Below are positions 36,913 to 45,679 of a DNA stretch of 64,000 bases, piece after piece. The position numbers and the translations under genes are program-made. The notes beneath the pieces were generated by a model. The model worked only from the letters and a program-made list of their open reading frames with translations, was not told the DNA's origin and did no database searches. The first letter of the stretch is position 1. Each line of letters starts with the position of its first letter. This DNA is from Bacteroides nordii WAL 11050 = JCM 12987 (GTDB taxonomy: Bacteria > Bacteroidota > Bacteroidia > Bacteroidales > Bacteroidaceae). The stretch is from the NCBI GenBank assembly GCA_000613465.1, contig BAJA01000001.1, forward strand, positions 62,001-126,000. The letters run 5' to 3'.

Positions 36913-37443
36913 ATGAAAAAGCTGATATTATTTCTTTCTTTGCTACTGGCAACGGCTGTAGTGTCCGCACAATCGGAACTACCGTCAGATGATCGTACCC
37001 CTCGTGCTCCGGAAGAGAACTATAAGGAGTTTGGCGGATTTCTGCTGGATATGGGTTTGATGAGTGTTATGCCTCCCCATTTGCCCAAAGTAGATCTTTC
37101 TCTGTCCGATACCGGCAAAGATTTTAATCAATTGTTCCGTCTCAATCCGGATGTAACTTATTCACAGGGATTATCAAACGTTTTTACCCCTTCTTTCTCC
37201 GGATTCGGCGGATTTGGTTTCGGCTCTGCACAAAACCTGCAAATGGGATCATTCAAGCTGAAAAACGGTATGCGAATCAATACATACGGTGAATATAATG
37301 CCGATGGATACAGGGTGCCTAACCGTAGTGCACTACCTTGGGAAAGAAATGCTTTCAAAGGAGCTTTCGAATTGAAATCGGCCGATGGTTCATTTGGAAT
37401 ACGCATAGAAGTACAGCAAGGAAGAAACCCCTATTACCCTTAA
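36913..37443 (+). CDS. Small secreted protein, DUF4858-like
   Basis: 176 residues with a signal peptide (ending near VVSAQSELP). The mature part has a Phe/Gly-rich centre (FSGFGGFGFGSAQNLQMG), then strands such as GMRINTYGEYNADGYRVPN, ending FGIRIEVQQGRNPYYP. It resembles the DUF4858 group of Bacteroidales, which I recall only as a family of unknown function. It heads a run of four rightward genes with small gaps. Confidence 0.6.
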   Translation: MKKLILFLSLLLATAVVSAQSELPSDDRTPRAPEENYKEFGGFLLDMGLMSVMPPHLPKVDLSLSDTGKDFNQLFRLNPDVTYSQGLSNVFTPSFSGFGGFGFGSAQNLQMGSFKLKNGMRINTYGEYNADGYRVPNRSALPWERNAFKGAFELKSADGSFGIRIEVQQGRNPYYP

Positions 37444-37452
37444 TAATAAAGC

Positions 37453-38338
37453 ATGAATATTCTAATTATTGGTGCCAACGGCTTTACCGGCCGATGGATA
37501 CTGAACGATCTCGTGGCACGCGAAATATACAACATTACTGCTTGTTCGTTACGCAATGACATCCAAAGTAGCGACGGCTATCAGTTTATCCGTGCAGACA
37601 TACGTAATGCATCAGAAGTACGGGCACTCTTCAAGGAAGTTTGTCCGGATGTGGTTATTAATACCTCTGCACTGTCAGTACCAGACTTCTGCGAAACACA
37701 TCATAATGAGGCGCGTGCTACCAATATCACTGCGGTAGAACATCTGGCGCGTGCCTGCGAACAGTATGGAAGTCGTTTTATACACCTTTCCACCGATTTT
37801 GTGTTTGATGGCAGAACTGACCGGTTGTATACAGAAGAAGATGAGCCTAATCCGGTCAATTACTACGGGATTACCAAACTTGAAGGGGAAGAGCGTGTTG
37901 CAGAATGCTGTGGTAACTATGCCATTGTCCGCGTAGTCGTGGTCTATGGGAAAGCATTGCCCGGTCAACATGGTAATATTGTACAACTGGTAGCCAACAA
38001 ACTACGTAGCGGTGAAACAATTCGTGTTGTTTCCGATCAATGGCGTACTCCTACTTTTGTAGGTGATATCTCATATGCCGTAGAACAATTAATGCATCAT
38101 CCCCGTAATGGAATTTACCATATCTGCGGAAGCGATTGCGTTTCTATAGCTGATATAGCCTATCGCGTAGCTGAGGTATTGAAGTTGGACCGTTCCCTTA
38201 TTTTGCCTGCACTACGGAAGAAATGCAGGAAGCCACCCCTCGTCCCCGTTTTAGCGGCCTGAGTATTGCAAAAGCAAAACGAGAAATCAATTATACTCCA
38301 CATACCTTGAAGAAGGGATAAAAGAGATGTTTACATGA
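37453..38338 (+). CDS. RmlD-like sugar-nucleotide reductase (SDR), frameshifted near its end
   Basis: The first 250 residues form an extended SDR: NAD-binding GANGFTGRWIL, the motif STDFVFDG, and the catalytic Tyr/Lys in YYGITKLEGEE. It resembles dTDP-4-dehydrorhamnose reductase. The open frame ends at 38262 with a nonsense tail. In another frame the protein continues EEMQEATPRPRFSGLSIAKA, which needs one base added near 38212, and a second one in the G run at 38315-38317 gives the ending GIKEMFT with a stop at 38336-38338. So two indels appear in one gene. The restored stop overlaps the next ATG (ATGA). Confidence 0.8.
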
Positions 38339-38760
38339 ATAACGATACCCTTATACTACAATCGAAACCTTATACAGATAAAGTAATCGGTTTCGCCGGT
38401 CCTACCCCATTGGAGATCATATTGGATGCTTCCGGAAAGATATCAGAAGTGAAGCTTCTACCCAATAAAGACACTCCGAAATACGTACAGATAGCCATAG
38501 ATGATGGCTTACTGAAAGCCTGGAACGGACTTACGCCCCAGGAAGCACTGGCAAAGAAAGTAGATGCAGTATCCGGAGCTACTTTTACATCAAGGGGGAT
38601 TATTAATACGGTGCATAAGCGTCTCGAAGTTTATGAAGCCGAACAAAGCCGTTCCGATGTCTCACTCCTTGCTATAACAGGTACAGGATTGCTAATTATT
38701 ATTGCATTGGGATACTTCCTGATACGTAGAAAAAAACGACGAAAGAAAGGTTATGAATAA
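38335..38760 (+). CDS. FMN-binding (flavinylated) membrane protein
   Basis: 141 residues. The first 100 are an FMN_bind domain (RnfG-like) with the flavinylation motif DAVSGATFTSRG, in which the second Thr normally carries FMN through a phosphoester bond. A single C-terminal membrane segment (LLAITGTGLLIIIALGYFLI) is followed by a basic tail, so the flavin domain should face outward. It could hand electrons to extracytoplasmic acceptors. It overlaps the upstream SDR gene and, by 8 bp, the MFS gene. No ApbE is present in the window. Confidence 0.8.
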   Translation: MNNDTLILQSKPYTDKVIGFAGPTPLEIILDASGKISEVKLLPNKDTPKYVQIAIDDGLLKAWNGLTPQEALAKKVDAVSGATFTSRGIINTVHKRLEVYEAEQSRSDVSLLAITGTGLLIIIALGYFLIRRKKRRKKGYE

Positions 38761-39964
38761 TTGGAAGAAGAAGTTTATTATTATATGGTCAGGGCAATTA
38801 TTTTCTATTCTCAGCAGTTCAATTGCTCAGTTTGCTATCGTACTGTGGATCAGTCTTGAAACGGGTTCTGCCGAAGTACTTTCGTTTGCTACTATTGCTG
38901 CATTATTACCCCAAGTAGTATTAGGTCCTTTTGCCGGTGTATTTGTAGACCGCTGGAACCGTAAGTGGACTATGATATTGGCAGACAGCTTTGTTGCTCT
39001 CTGTTCCGGGGTTATTGCACTGTTGTTCTATCTTGATATTATCGAAATATGGCAAATTTACCTGTTACTGATGCTCCGTTCCATGGGTAGTGCTTTCCAT
39101 GCACCTGCCATGAAATCATCCATACCGTTGCTTGCTCCGGAGAAAGAGCTAACGCGTATTGCCAGTATTAACCAGGCGATACAAGCTGTGTGTAATATCT
39201 GTGGTCCGGTGCTGGGTGCTGCATTGATTGTTGCTACGGACATGAGCATAGTGATGCTTCTCGATGTTGCAGGAGCTGTTATAGCTTGTACGGCTTTGCT
39301 GTTTGTATTTATCCCTAACCCGGAAAAAACAGAAACAGATACTGCCGATAATGTGTTGCGGGATATGAAGGCAGGCTTCAACGTTATTAGCAGGAATCGT
39401 GGATTGAGTTGGGTAATGGTAATCGAAGTGCTTATCACTTTCTTTGTAATGCCTATCGTAGCGCTATTACCTCTGATGACATTAAAAAACTTTTCGGGAA
39501 CAGCTTATCAGGTCAGCCTGATCGAACTTCTTTTCGGTTTAGGTATGCTGTTGGGTGGTATTCTGTTAGGAATATGGAATCCCCGTATCCGGAAGGTAGT
39601 GATGATGAATGTATCTTATGTTATCATCGGAATAAGCATTTTTATTTCAGGCATTCTCCCGCCTTCGGCATTCATTGCCTACGCTATATTTTCCGTAGTA
39701 CAAGGTCTTGCTATTCCATTTAATTCGGGCCCTTTCACAGCGTTACTTCAAACTAAAATCGAGGCTTCTTTCCTGGGACGTGTATTCTCGTTGTTTGACA
39801 GTATCAGTTTACTGCCTTCTATTTTGGGATTGATGGCTACCGGATTTATAGCAGATGCTATCGGTGTTGCCAATGTATTTGCAATATGCGGTATTGCCAT
39901 TGTATTGACTGGGACACTGGCGTTCTTTATTCCTTCAATAATGAAATTGGAAAGGGAAGAATAA
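38753..39964 (+). CDS. MFS transporter
   Basis: 403 residues with about 12 membrane segments. It has the loop 2-3 motif FAGVFVDRWNRKWTM typical of MFS drug or metabolite exporters of the MdfA/enterobactin-exporter-like (MFS_3) type, and RVFSLFDSISLLPSILGL in the second half. It overlaps the FMN-binding gene by 8 bp. The substrate is unknown. Confidence 0.88.
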   Translation: MNNWKKKFIIIWSGQLFSILSSSIAQFAIVLWISLETGSAEVLSFATIAALLPQVVLGPFAGVFVDRWNRKWTMILADSFVALCSGVIALLFYLDIIEIWQIYLLLMLRSMGSAFHAPAMKSSIPLLAPEKELTRIASINQAIQAVCNICGPVLGAALIVATDMSIVMLLDVAGAVIACTALLFVFIPNPEKTETDTADNVLRDMKAGFNVISRNRGLSWVMVIEVLITFFVMPIVALLPLMTLKNFSGTAYQVSLIELLFGLGMLLGGILLGIWNPRIRKVVMMNVSYVIIGISIFISGILPPSAFIAYAIFSVVQGLAIPFNSGPFTALLQTKIEASFLGRVFSLFDSISLLPSILGLMATGFIADAIGVANVFAICGIAIVLTGTLAFFIPSIMKLEREE

Positions 39965-39966
39965 TT

Positions 39967-40197
39967 TGCCAATGTGCCAATTGGCTGCGCAATGAGTGCT
40001 TCCCGCACGGGGAGGAACGACAAGCGATGATTCATTGAAACGCAGATAAACGCAGATTTTCGCAAAGGGAAACAAATATAAATAAAGATCCACAGTCTTT
40101 TAATCTGCGTTTATCTGCGATCATCCGCGTTTCATCAAAGATTTAATTCTTAACTGATGTACAACAATAGGTAGCGCAGCCAATTGGCACATTGGCA
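39967..40197. repeat. Nested palindromic repeat between convergent genes
   Basis: Outer perfect 24-bp arms (39967-39990 and 40174-40197) built from GCCAATTGGC words. Inside them lie a second inverted pair of ATCTGCG words: GAAACGCAGATAAACGCAGA from 40047 and the complementary AATCTGCGTTTATCTGCG from about 40101. The whole 230-bp space between the MFS and FecE-like genes is taken up by this structure. It has no T-run, so it does not look like a simple terminator. Confidence 0.8.
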
Positions 40198-40199
40198 TA

Positions 40200-41222
40200 T
40201 TAGCATATTGTCGTATTATTCAGAATCTTTTCCAGCAATTCCTCTATAGTATCTGCCTTTGAAACTTCTCCTTGCTGAGAATAAACAGTAAAACTTCCCT
40301 CCTTTTTCAAGTCACCGACTTCAATAAAAAACTCTGATTCCACCTCTTTATCAGCAAGAATGCCGTTACGTTGTAAAGCCTTGCGTACCATAGCATACCC
40401 CTCCCCTTCTCCTATAAGACGAAGTTTGGTAATATATTCATTATCTACCCGGAAAAGACCGGTTTCAATATCAAAAATAATCCCCTTATGAGCAAAAAAG
40501 GTACTTAAACTACCATTGAGTGAAAGATCTTCAGGAGTGCCAATTATGACTCCGTTCATTTTATCCATCAGCCATATTTTGTCGGCAATCTGCAATGCCA
40601 ATTCCAAGTCATGTGTAGAAAGGAAAATCGTTTTATTCGTCTGACGGCTCAACCGATGAAGCAGTTGCATCATCTCTACCTTACTGGGAAAATCAAGAAA
40701 AGCAGTCGGTTCATCCAGAAAAATGATAGGTGTTTCCTGTGCCAATGCTTTTGCAATCATCACTTTCTGTCGTTCACCATCGCTTAACGTATGCACCATT
40801 CTATCGGCAAGCTTCTCTATCTTCACTAAAGAGATAGAACGTTCTACGATTTGTTTATCATCCTCGTCAAGTGTTCCCCAAAAACCGGTATAAGGAGTAC
40901 GTCCAAGTCCCACCAGCTCCGTTACAGTCATATTGCGCACTTCACATTTTTCGGTCAGCACTACACTGATGGCCATTGACAGCTCTTTGTCTTTGTATTG
41001 TTCAATCTCTTGGCCCTGAATGAAAATTTCTCCGCTAAGCTTAGGCTGAAAAGCAGAAAGAGTACGCAACAAAGTAGATTTGCCGATACCATTAGCTCCC
41101 AACAAACAAGTTAGTTCACCACTATTGATGCCGGCATTGATGTGCCCGGCAACCACCTTCACCTCTCCTTTACCAGGATAACCGATGGAAAGATCTTTTA
41201 TATGAATGGTATTTTGCTTCAT
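40200..41222 (-). CDS. Orphan FecE-type ABC transporter ATP-binding protein
   Basis: 340 residues. The first 250 are an iron/cobalamin-type ATPase: Walker A LLGANGIGKSTLLRT, signature TLSDGERQKVMIAKAL, Walker B IIFLDEPTAFLD and H-loop LSTHDLELA. A C-terminal extension of about 85 residues (from ETGLFRVDNEYITKL) is found in Bacteroidetes members. No permease or binding protein gene lies next to it; upstream there is only a repeat-rich gap. It may serve a transporter encoded elsewhere. Confidence 0.87.
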   Translation of the reverse strand: MKQNTIHIKDLSIGYPGKGEVKVVAGHINAGINSGELTCLLGANGIGKSTLLRTLSAFQPKLSGEIFIQGQEIEQYKDKELSMAISVVLTEKCEVRNMTVTELVGLGRTPYTGFWGTLDEDDKQIVERSISLVKIEKLADRMVHTLSDGERQKVMIAKALAQETPIIFLDEPTAFLDFPSKVEMMQLLHRLSRQTNKTIFLSTHDLELALQIADKIWLMDKMNGVIIGTPEDLSLNGSLSTFFAHKGIIFDIETGLFRVDNEYITKLRLIGEGEGYAMVRKALQRNGILADKEVESEFFIEVGDLKKEGSFTVYSQQGEVSKADTIEELLEKILNNTTIC

Positions 41223-41368
41223 GATTATTGATGTATGGCTACAATTCCGGGGAACAAAGATACTTATTTATGCAGTGATAGCCCAGACGATAACGGTTTT
41301 TGTTTTCCATCCTTACCGTTCTTCTTTAGTTTACTTACCGGGGAATGTTCCTTCTCTCACCGGGGGAC

Positions 41369-41442
41369 GATGTTTTAGATGTACATGTCGTACCGCTCCA
41401 CATGCACATGTCGTACTGCTTTACATGTACATCTAAAACATC
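41369..41442. repeat. 19-bp palindrome enclosing two 23-bp direct repeats
   Basis: Perfect arms GATGTTTTAGATGTACATG and complement (41369-41387 and 41424-41442). Between and into them run two units beginning ACATGTCGTAC and ending in ACATG, 23 bp apart (about 41383-41405 and 41406-41428). Arms extend further outward with a few mismatches (GGGG and CCCC words). Confidence 0.8.
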
Positions 41443-41603
41443 ATTCCCCTACGACCTTTGGTACGTTGGGTTATAATAAACTTATCGATGTCCTTACTGC
41501 AAGACAAACTACCCAACCCGTTTGTGTACAAAAGGAGCGCAGAGAAAACAAAAGATAAAAGTCTGTATATCAGCCGATGATAAAGTACGTACTTTATAGG
41601 TAT

Positions 41604-41665
41604 AAAAGTACGTATTTAAATGTAAGTTAAAATCCATTTTAACACACCCTTAAATACGTACTCTT
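41604..41665. repeat. Nested hairpin with TACGTA words
   Basis: Outer arms AAAAGTACGTATTTAA (41604-41619) and TTAAATACGTACTCTT (41650-41665), 15 of 16 paired, enclose a perfect palindrome GTTAAAATCCATTTTAAC (41626-41643). A further AAAGTACGTACTTT palindrome lies just to the left at 41582-41595. Confidence 0.65.
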
Positions 41666-41685
41666 GTTTGAATGATATTCAATCT

Positions 41686-42621
41686 TTAAAACAGCGAAAA
41701 CTGATCATTGCGCAGGCTTTTAACCAAACGCTCTTTCACGATATCATCTTCTTGCAATTCTCCGACAAGCATAGGAGAATTTTTATCATGCTTGTTCAAA
41801 TTATACTTCACCGTGTTATAGTTTCCTTTGATGGCATAACAATAAATACAGCCATTCAGACAACTTTCATAAGTACCGATGTCAATACTTTCCGCACACC
41901 GGCAAATATCACGCTGATTTTTATCTTTCCGGACGGATATAGGATAACCTGTAATTCTTTCCACCAATTGATTATCAATGCACAATCCATCCGGAATGCC
42001 CAAGTGAGTCAAATCGACCTTGACTGTACATGTATCCAATTGAATAGAACAGGTGTCCACCGTTTTTTTAAAGGATACCGCCATCTCCTCAATATCCGCT
42101 TTCAGTAGAGATTGTATGTTAAATTGACTGACAGCAGTGCGGATATGCTGATAATGATCTATAAAACCAAGCATACACTTCTCTGTATGTTCCTTTAACT
42201 CATAGGCGATTTCAGCAAATTTCTTTTTGTGAAAACCAGGGGTATATGTCTCATTGGTAAGAACCGGATCATAACGCCAGATTACTTTCTCCTTACCTAT
42301 CCGGTCCGAAAGACGCTTAAAAGTATCAATACGTTTGCTTATTGCAGGGAGATGATTCTCAATATCCGGTCCATAAGGGTTGAGAGTAAACTGAAAATAG
42401 TAATTGTAATCTTTCAGTTGGTCCAGCTTTTCAAGCATCGGAGCCGGATTCTTTGACCAGAAAACAATACAGTCTACTACGGCAGGATCCAGACTAATCC
42501 TACTTATCATTTTTGAGTTATAAGGATTGGGAACAAGCACATACCTTTCTTTTATCCGGTTAAAAAACCAGTCTGAATAAAAGGCGGGTATATCAGTTCT
42601 GCGACTTGCACTAATTATCAT
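41686..42621 (-). CDS. DUF1848 protein with a cysteine cluster
   Basis: 311 residues. The start MIISASRRTDIPAFYSDWF and the middle VFWSKNPAPM are the DUF1848 signature. Near the C-terminus is a cysteine group DICRCAESIDIGTYESCLNG followed by CIYCYA, which resembles iron-sulfur binding; the family is related to radical SAM proteins of the spore photoproduct-lyase kind. The biochemical role is unknown. It stands alone, downstream of the AAA gene and behind that gene's terminator. Confidence 0.85.
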   Translation of the reverse strand: MIISASRRTDIPAFYSDWFFNRIKERYVLVPNPYNSKMISRISLDPAVVDCIVFWSKNPAPMLEKLDQLKDYNYYFQFTLNPYGPDIENHLPAISKRIDTFKRLSDRIGKEKVIWRYDPVLTNETYTPGFHKKKFAEIAYELKEHTEKCMLGFIDHYQHIRTAVSQFNIQSLLKADIEEMAVSFKKTVDTCSIQLDTCTVKVDLTHLGIPDGLCIDNQLVERITGYPISVRKDKNQRDICRCAESIDIGTYESCLNGCIYCYAIKGNYNTVKYNLNKHDKNSPMLVGELQEDDIVKERLVKSLRNDQFSLF

Positions 42622-42663
42622 CTTGTAAAGTTAGCAAAAAGAGAATAAGGGAAGAAAAAGGGA

Positions 42664-42734
42664 ACGTAAAAAAAAGACAAAAGACTCTAAAGCTATCCAG
42701 GCAAAAGGTAAATAGTATAAAGTCTTTTGTCTTT
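42664..42734 (-). terminator. Terminator of the AAA-ATPase gene
   Basis: Perfect 14-bp arms AAAGACAAAAGACT (42673-42686) and complement (42721-42734), with a 34-nt loop. On the minus strand the stem runs into a T-rich tract. Confidence 0.65.
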
Positions 42735-42768
42735 ATCTGCAAATCAGTAATCTACCGTTCCTTGGTCA

Positions 42769-44907
42769 TCAGGCCCTGAAACCGATAACAGAACGTGGAG
42801 ATAGCCGCATTTCATTGATCTTCATCCGATTTACAGCAAAACGCACATCTTCTTCTTCAATCGTCTGATAAAGCCTCTTATCTTCTGAAGGCGTACTTCT
42901 GAATATTCTTTCTGCCATTGCAGGAAGTACCCCATTCGTTATTAATTGCCCCATCCAGCGGGCGTTACTGAAATACGAATCTTTATGCTCACAAACGTGG
43001 ATCACTGTTTCTTTCAGAACACTCCGTGCACCATTCGTCAGCACATACCCTTTCTTATCCAACAGATCATATCCTATCCGTAATAACTCGTCAACAGAGT
43101 AATCTTCAAAATGAAATTGATGCGGAAAACGTCCCCACAGTCCCAGATTGGCATCCATCATCGCCTTCATCTCTTTTTCATAACCGGCAAATATAACCAG
43201 TATATCAGCATGCTCCAATGCAAGTACGGCTAATAAGGACTCCAATACCCGAAATCCAAAGTCCTTATGATCACTTGCTCCGTCATAAAGCGTATATGCT
43301 TCGTCTATGAATAGTACATTGCCACGTGCACGTTCCAGAATCTCCTGCATATTCTTTTCCGTCTCTCCGATAAAACGCCCCACCAACTGTGAACGTCCGG
43401 TCACTATAACCTCTCCTTTAGACAGTTGCCCCAATGCATGATATATCTTCCCTACCATCTTGGCTACTGTTGTTTTTCCCGTTCCCGGATTACCGGTGAA
43501 AATCATATGATGTGCCCCCGGACCCTGAACAGGTAACCCCAACTGTTTACGTTTTTCATTGAAACGTACAAATTTGAAAGCCTGTTCCATATTCTGCTTT
43601 ACTTTACTTAAACCAACCAAAGCATTCAGCTGCTTCATGCTTTCATCAAACAAGTTGGCCTGAGCTTCAAAAAAAGTTATATCGATATCTTGTGCTTCAA
43701 TACGTATAAGCGCTTCGGGCAAATCTTCGGTTGGCTGATTATCTTCGAGAAGAATGCGCTCTTGCATACGGGGATAGATGGCCTTATGGATAAACTTACT
43801 GACGGTATCTTCTTTCCAATATAACAATGTTCCGTTATCAGATTCTGTCTTCATGCTCCGGTACAAAACCTGTTGTGCATCCGACGAAAGATAAAAGGAT
43901 TCGCTTTCCAGCTGCTGCTCTACTAAATTAAGTATATCATGCATGGAGAAGCTTTCTGTCTTAAAATGGTTCTCTTCCGGAAAATACGCAGCAAGTTCGG
44001 GGACTAACTCAAACAATTGATTAATCTCGGCGTCCATGCCGGACAGTATAAACATCCCTTCTTGTTTTTGCAATGCATTAATCATCTTGCCAATCACGTT
44101 CGAAGCACCCGGAGAGGTTAATGCTAATAAATGATCCAGATAAATAACTCTTCCGTAACACTGGGTGAAAAGTTCAGTTGCCGTTTCATAAGGATCCACC
44201 GCATTATGTGTTTCGGTCAGCGTATACGCGTTCACCTGTTTGAAGTAAATCTCCGAGCCGGCAAGTAGAAAAGCTGCATTCTTTGCGAAAATCTCTTTAT
44301 TCCTTCCACCCGCTCCGGTAATGACAAAATTAGAATAATGCCGGAGAACATTCAGCTTTCGACGCTTACGCAACCGGTCGAATTCACTCTGTTTATATAA
44401 GTTCAATAGTTGACGACGCGCAGCTGTCATGCCCGGAAGATTATGTAACTCATTATACCACAATGGATTCTTTCCCAAATAACGGGCAAGCATATAGTCA
44501 ACTGAATTTTTATGGACAGGTTCATAGCTGCAATCGATCATTCCTTTTTCTCCTAAAGAGAAAGAAACCTTGTAAAGAGGTTCATCATTGTGTAATAATA
44601 GTACAAAATAATGCCCTTCCGTCCATATCCTTTTAGGATGGAAAGTCAATTTCAGGACGTTCTCACCTGACTCTGTATCTCCCGGCCTGCCTTCGGATTC
44701 ACCTACCAGATTTAGCAAACTATTATAACAGAATGCTGTAAAATGATGGAAGGAAGTAATTGCTTCCCTAAAAAGGATATTCAGATACATACGTCCGGAA
44801 GTTCCGCAGATCTCTTTAGAATCCCCATGATGCTCAATATGTACTGATTGTATAGTATACTTATTACTTTTATCCGTAAATGTTTTGTTTGATTTATTCT
44901 TATTCAT
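42769..44907 (-). CDS. CbxX/SpoVK-type AAA ATPase with a degenerate first domain
   Basis: 712 residues from MNKNKSNKTFTDK; an in-frame Met at 45060 would add 51 residues rich in Phe and Cys that look noncoding. After a 200-residue N-terminal domain comes a first AAA-like region with a broken P-loop (VITGAGGRNKEIFAKNA), then at about 440-700 a complete CbxX-type AAA domain: Walker A GNPGTGKTTVAKMVGK, Walker B NVLFIDEAYTLY, and the pore-like segment RSQLVGRFIGETEKNMQEIL. Such proteins act as hexameric remodellers. No clear substrate gene is adjacent. A good promoter lies about 370 bp upstream, implying a long leader. Confidence 0.83.
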   Translation of the reverse strand: MNKNKSNKTFTDKSNKYTIQSVHIEHHGDSKEICGTSGRMYLNILFREAITSFHHFTAFCYNSLLNLVGESEGRPGDTESGENVLKLTFHPKRIWTEGHYFVLLLHNDEPLYKVSFSLGEKGMIDCSYEPVHKNSVDYMLARYLGKNPLWYNELHNLPGMTAARRQLLNLYKQSEFDRLRKRRKLNVLRHYSNFVITGAGGRNKEIFAKNAAFLLAGSEIYFKQVNAYTLTETHNAVDPYETATELFTQCYGRVIYLDHLLALTSPGASNVIGKMINALQKQEGMFILSGMDAEINQLFELVPELAAYFPEENHFKTESFSMHDILNLVEQQLESESFYLSSDAQQVLYRSMKTESDNGTLLYWKEDTVSKFIHKAIYPRMQERILLEDNQPTEDLPEALIRIEAQDIDITFFEAQANLFDESMKQLNALVGLSKVKQNMEQAFKFVRFNEKRKQLGLPVQGPGAHHMIFTGNPGTGKTTVAKMVGKIYHALGQLSKGEVIVTGRSQLVGRFIGETEKNMQEILERARGNVLFIDEAYTLYDGASDHKDFGFRVLESLLAVLALEHADILVIFAGYEKEMKAMMDANLGLWGRFPHQFHFEDYSVDELLRIGYDLLDKKGYVLTNGARSVLKETVIHVCEHKDSYFSNARWMGQLITNGVLPAMAERIFRSTPSEDKRLYQTIEEEDVRFAVNRMKINEMRLSPRSVIGFRA

Positions 44908-45272
44908 AGTAGTATAATAATTAAGAGTAAAGAATATAAGACTTTTAAATGTATAGAAACACGAAATCCCGCACAAGTTAATATACGGGCATGAGAAAGA
45001 CCGCCTCAGTAAAGAGACAGTTATGCGCAAATCATAAAATGAATGAGAAAAAAGGTTCAATTATGAAAAGTACAGGCCTGCATAGCTTTTTTCGTTCCCG
45101 ATCTGCACGAATTTTATACCGGACAGATCTTGAACGTTGTTCAAAATGTCAAAGATCAAAATGCATCAATCGACAAAATCCCGACCGGGACTCTGTTAAT
45201 CGAATCACATTGTTCATCTTTGAATTCTGAATTTCAAAACTGTGTTGCCTCATTTTGAGAAAAAGTTTTGTG

Positions 45273-45304
45273 CAAATATACAGGAACTTCCGGGCGTTTC
45301 CAAA
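45273..45304 (-). promoter_or_regulatory. Promoter for the AAA-ATPase transcript
   Basis: On the minus strand TTTG (45304-45301), 20 nt, TATATTTG (45280-45273). The next start codon on that strand is at 44907, so the leader would be about 360 nt. Confidence 0.6.
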
Positions 45305-45343
45305 TAATGCCGAGGAAAATTGAAACAGACTCTAAAGATGATA

Positions 45344-45410
45344 ACCGTAATTAAGGTATAACTATCCGTAATTTGTATACAAAAGTTTTTGTAGATTCTG
45401 TGCAATTTTG
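45344..45410 (+). promoter_or_regulatory. AraC-type activator site and promoter ahead of a broken ORF
   Basis: Box 1 ACCGTAATTAAGGT (45344-45357), box 2 TCCGTAATTTGTAT (45365-45378), 21 nt apart, and CAATTTTG (45403-45410) exactly 38 nt after the start of box 2. The -33 position reads CAAA. Confidence 0.65.
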
Positions 45411-45434
45411 CAACGTGAAATAATAGATAAGAAT

Positions 45435-45624
45435 ATGAAGTTATTAAAACAAACCCGAATGCATATGTTTATAGGGGAAGATACTGACGGTGCACCACTC
45501 TAAATTTGCTTTAGCAAAACATCGGTGGGACGAACCGATCATGAATGTACGAAAAATGATAGAGACGGATTCGCTAAATGTTCTCAACCCTATGATTGGT
45601 GAAATTGTCAACATAGACAAATAG
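45435..45624 (+). pseudogene. Broken short ORF under the AraC-type promoter
   Basis: An ATG 25 bp after the -7 box opens MKLLKQTRMHMFIGEDTDGA and stops at 45501. Skipping one base there continues SKFALAKHRWDEPIMNVRKM and on to a stop at 45622-45624, about 62 residues in all. I do not recognise the protein. It may be a real small gene with an indel, or the stub of a larger lost gene; the well-kept promoter argues for something that was or is expressed. Confidence 0.35.
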
Positions 45625-45679
45625 ATACTGCATTCATACTCATTGGGAGTATAAATATTGTATTCCAACTATTTTGAAA

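Larger units (their letters stand above)
41223..41685. other. Repeat-rich divergent or intergenic region
   Basis: 463 bases between two minus-strand genes. It holds two hairpin structures (41369-41442 and 41604-41665, listed separately), and no convincing gene. The left 140 bases should hold the FecE-like promoter, but I see no clear -33/-7 pair. Confidence 0.6.

Noticed and set aside
39961..40199. CRISPR array in the repeat-rich gap
   Set aside because: The units are inverted and of different families, with no constant repeat-spacer pattern and no cas genes.
44991..45230. 79-codon ORF on the plus strand overlapping the AAA leader
   Set aside because: It overlaps the leader and N-terminal extension on the other strand and has no domain-like pattern.
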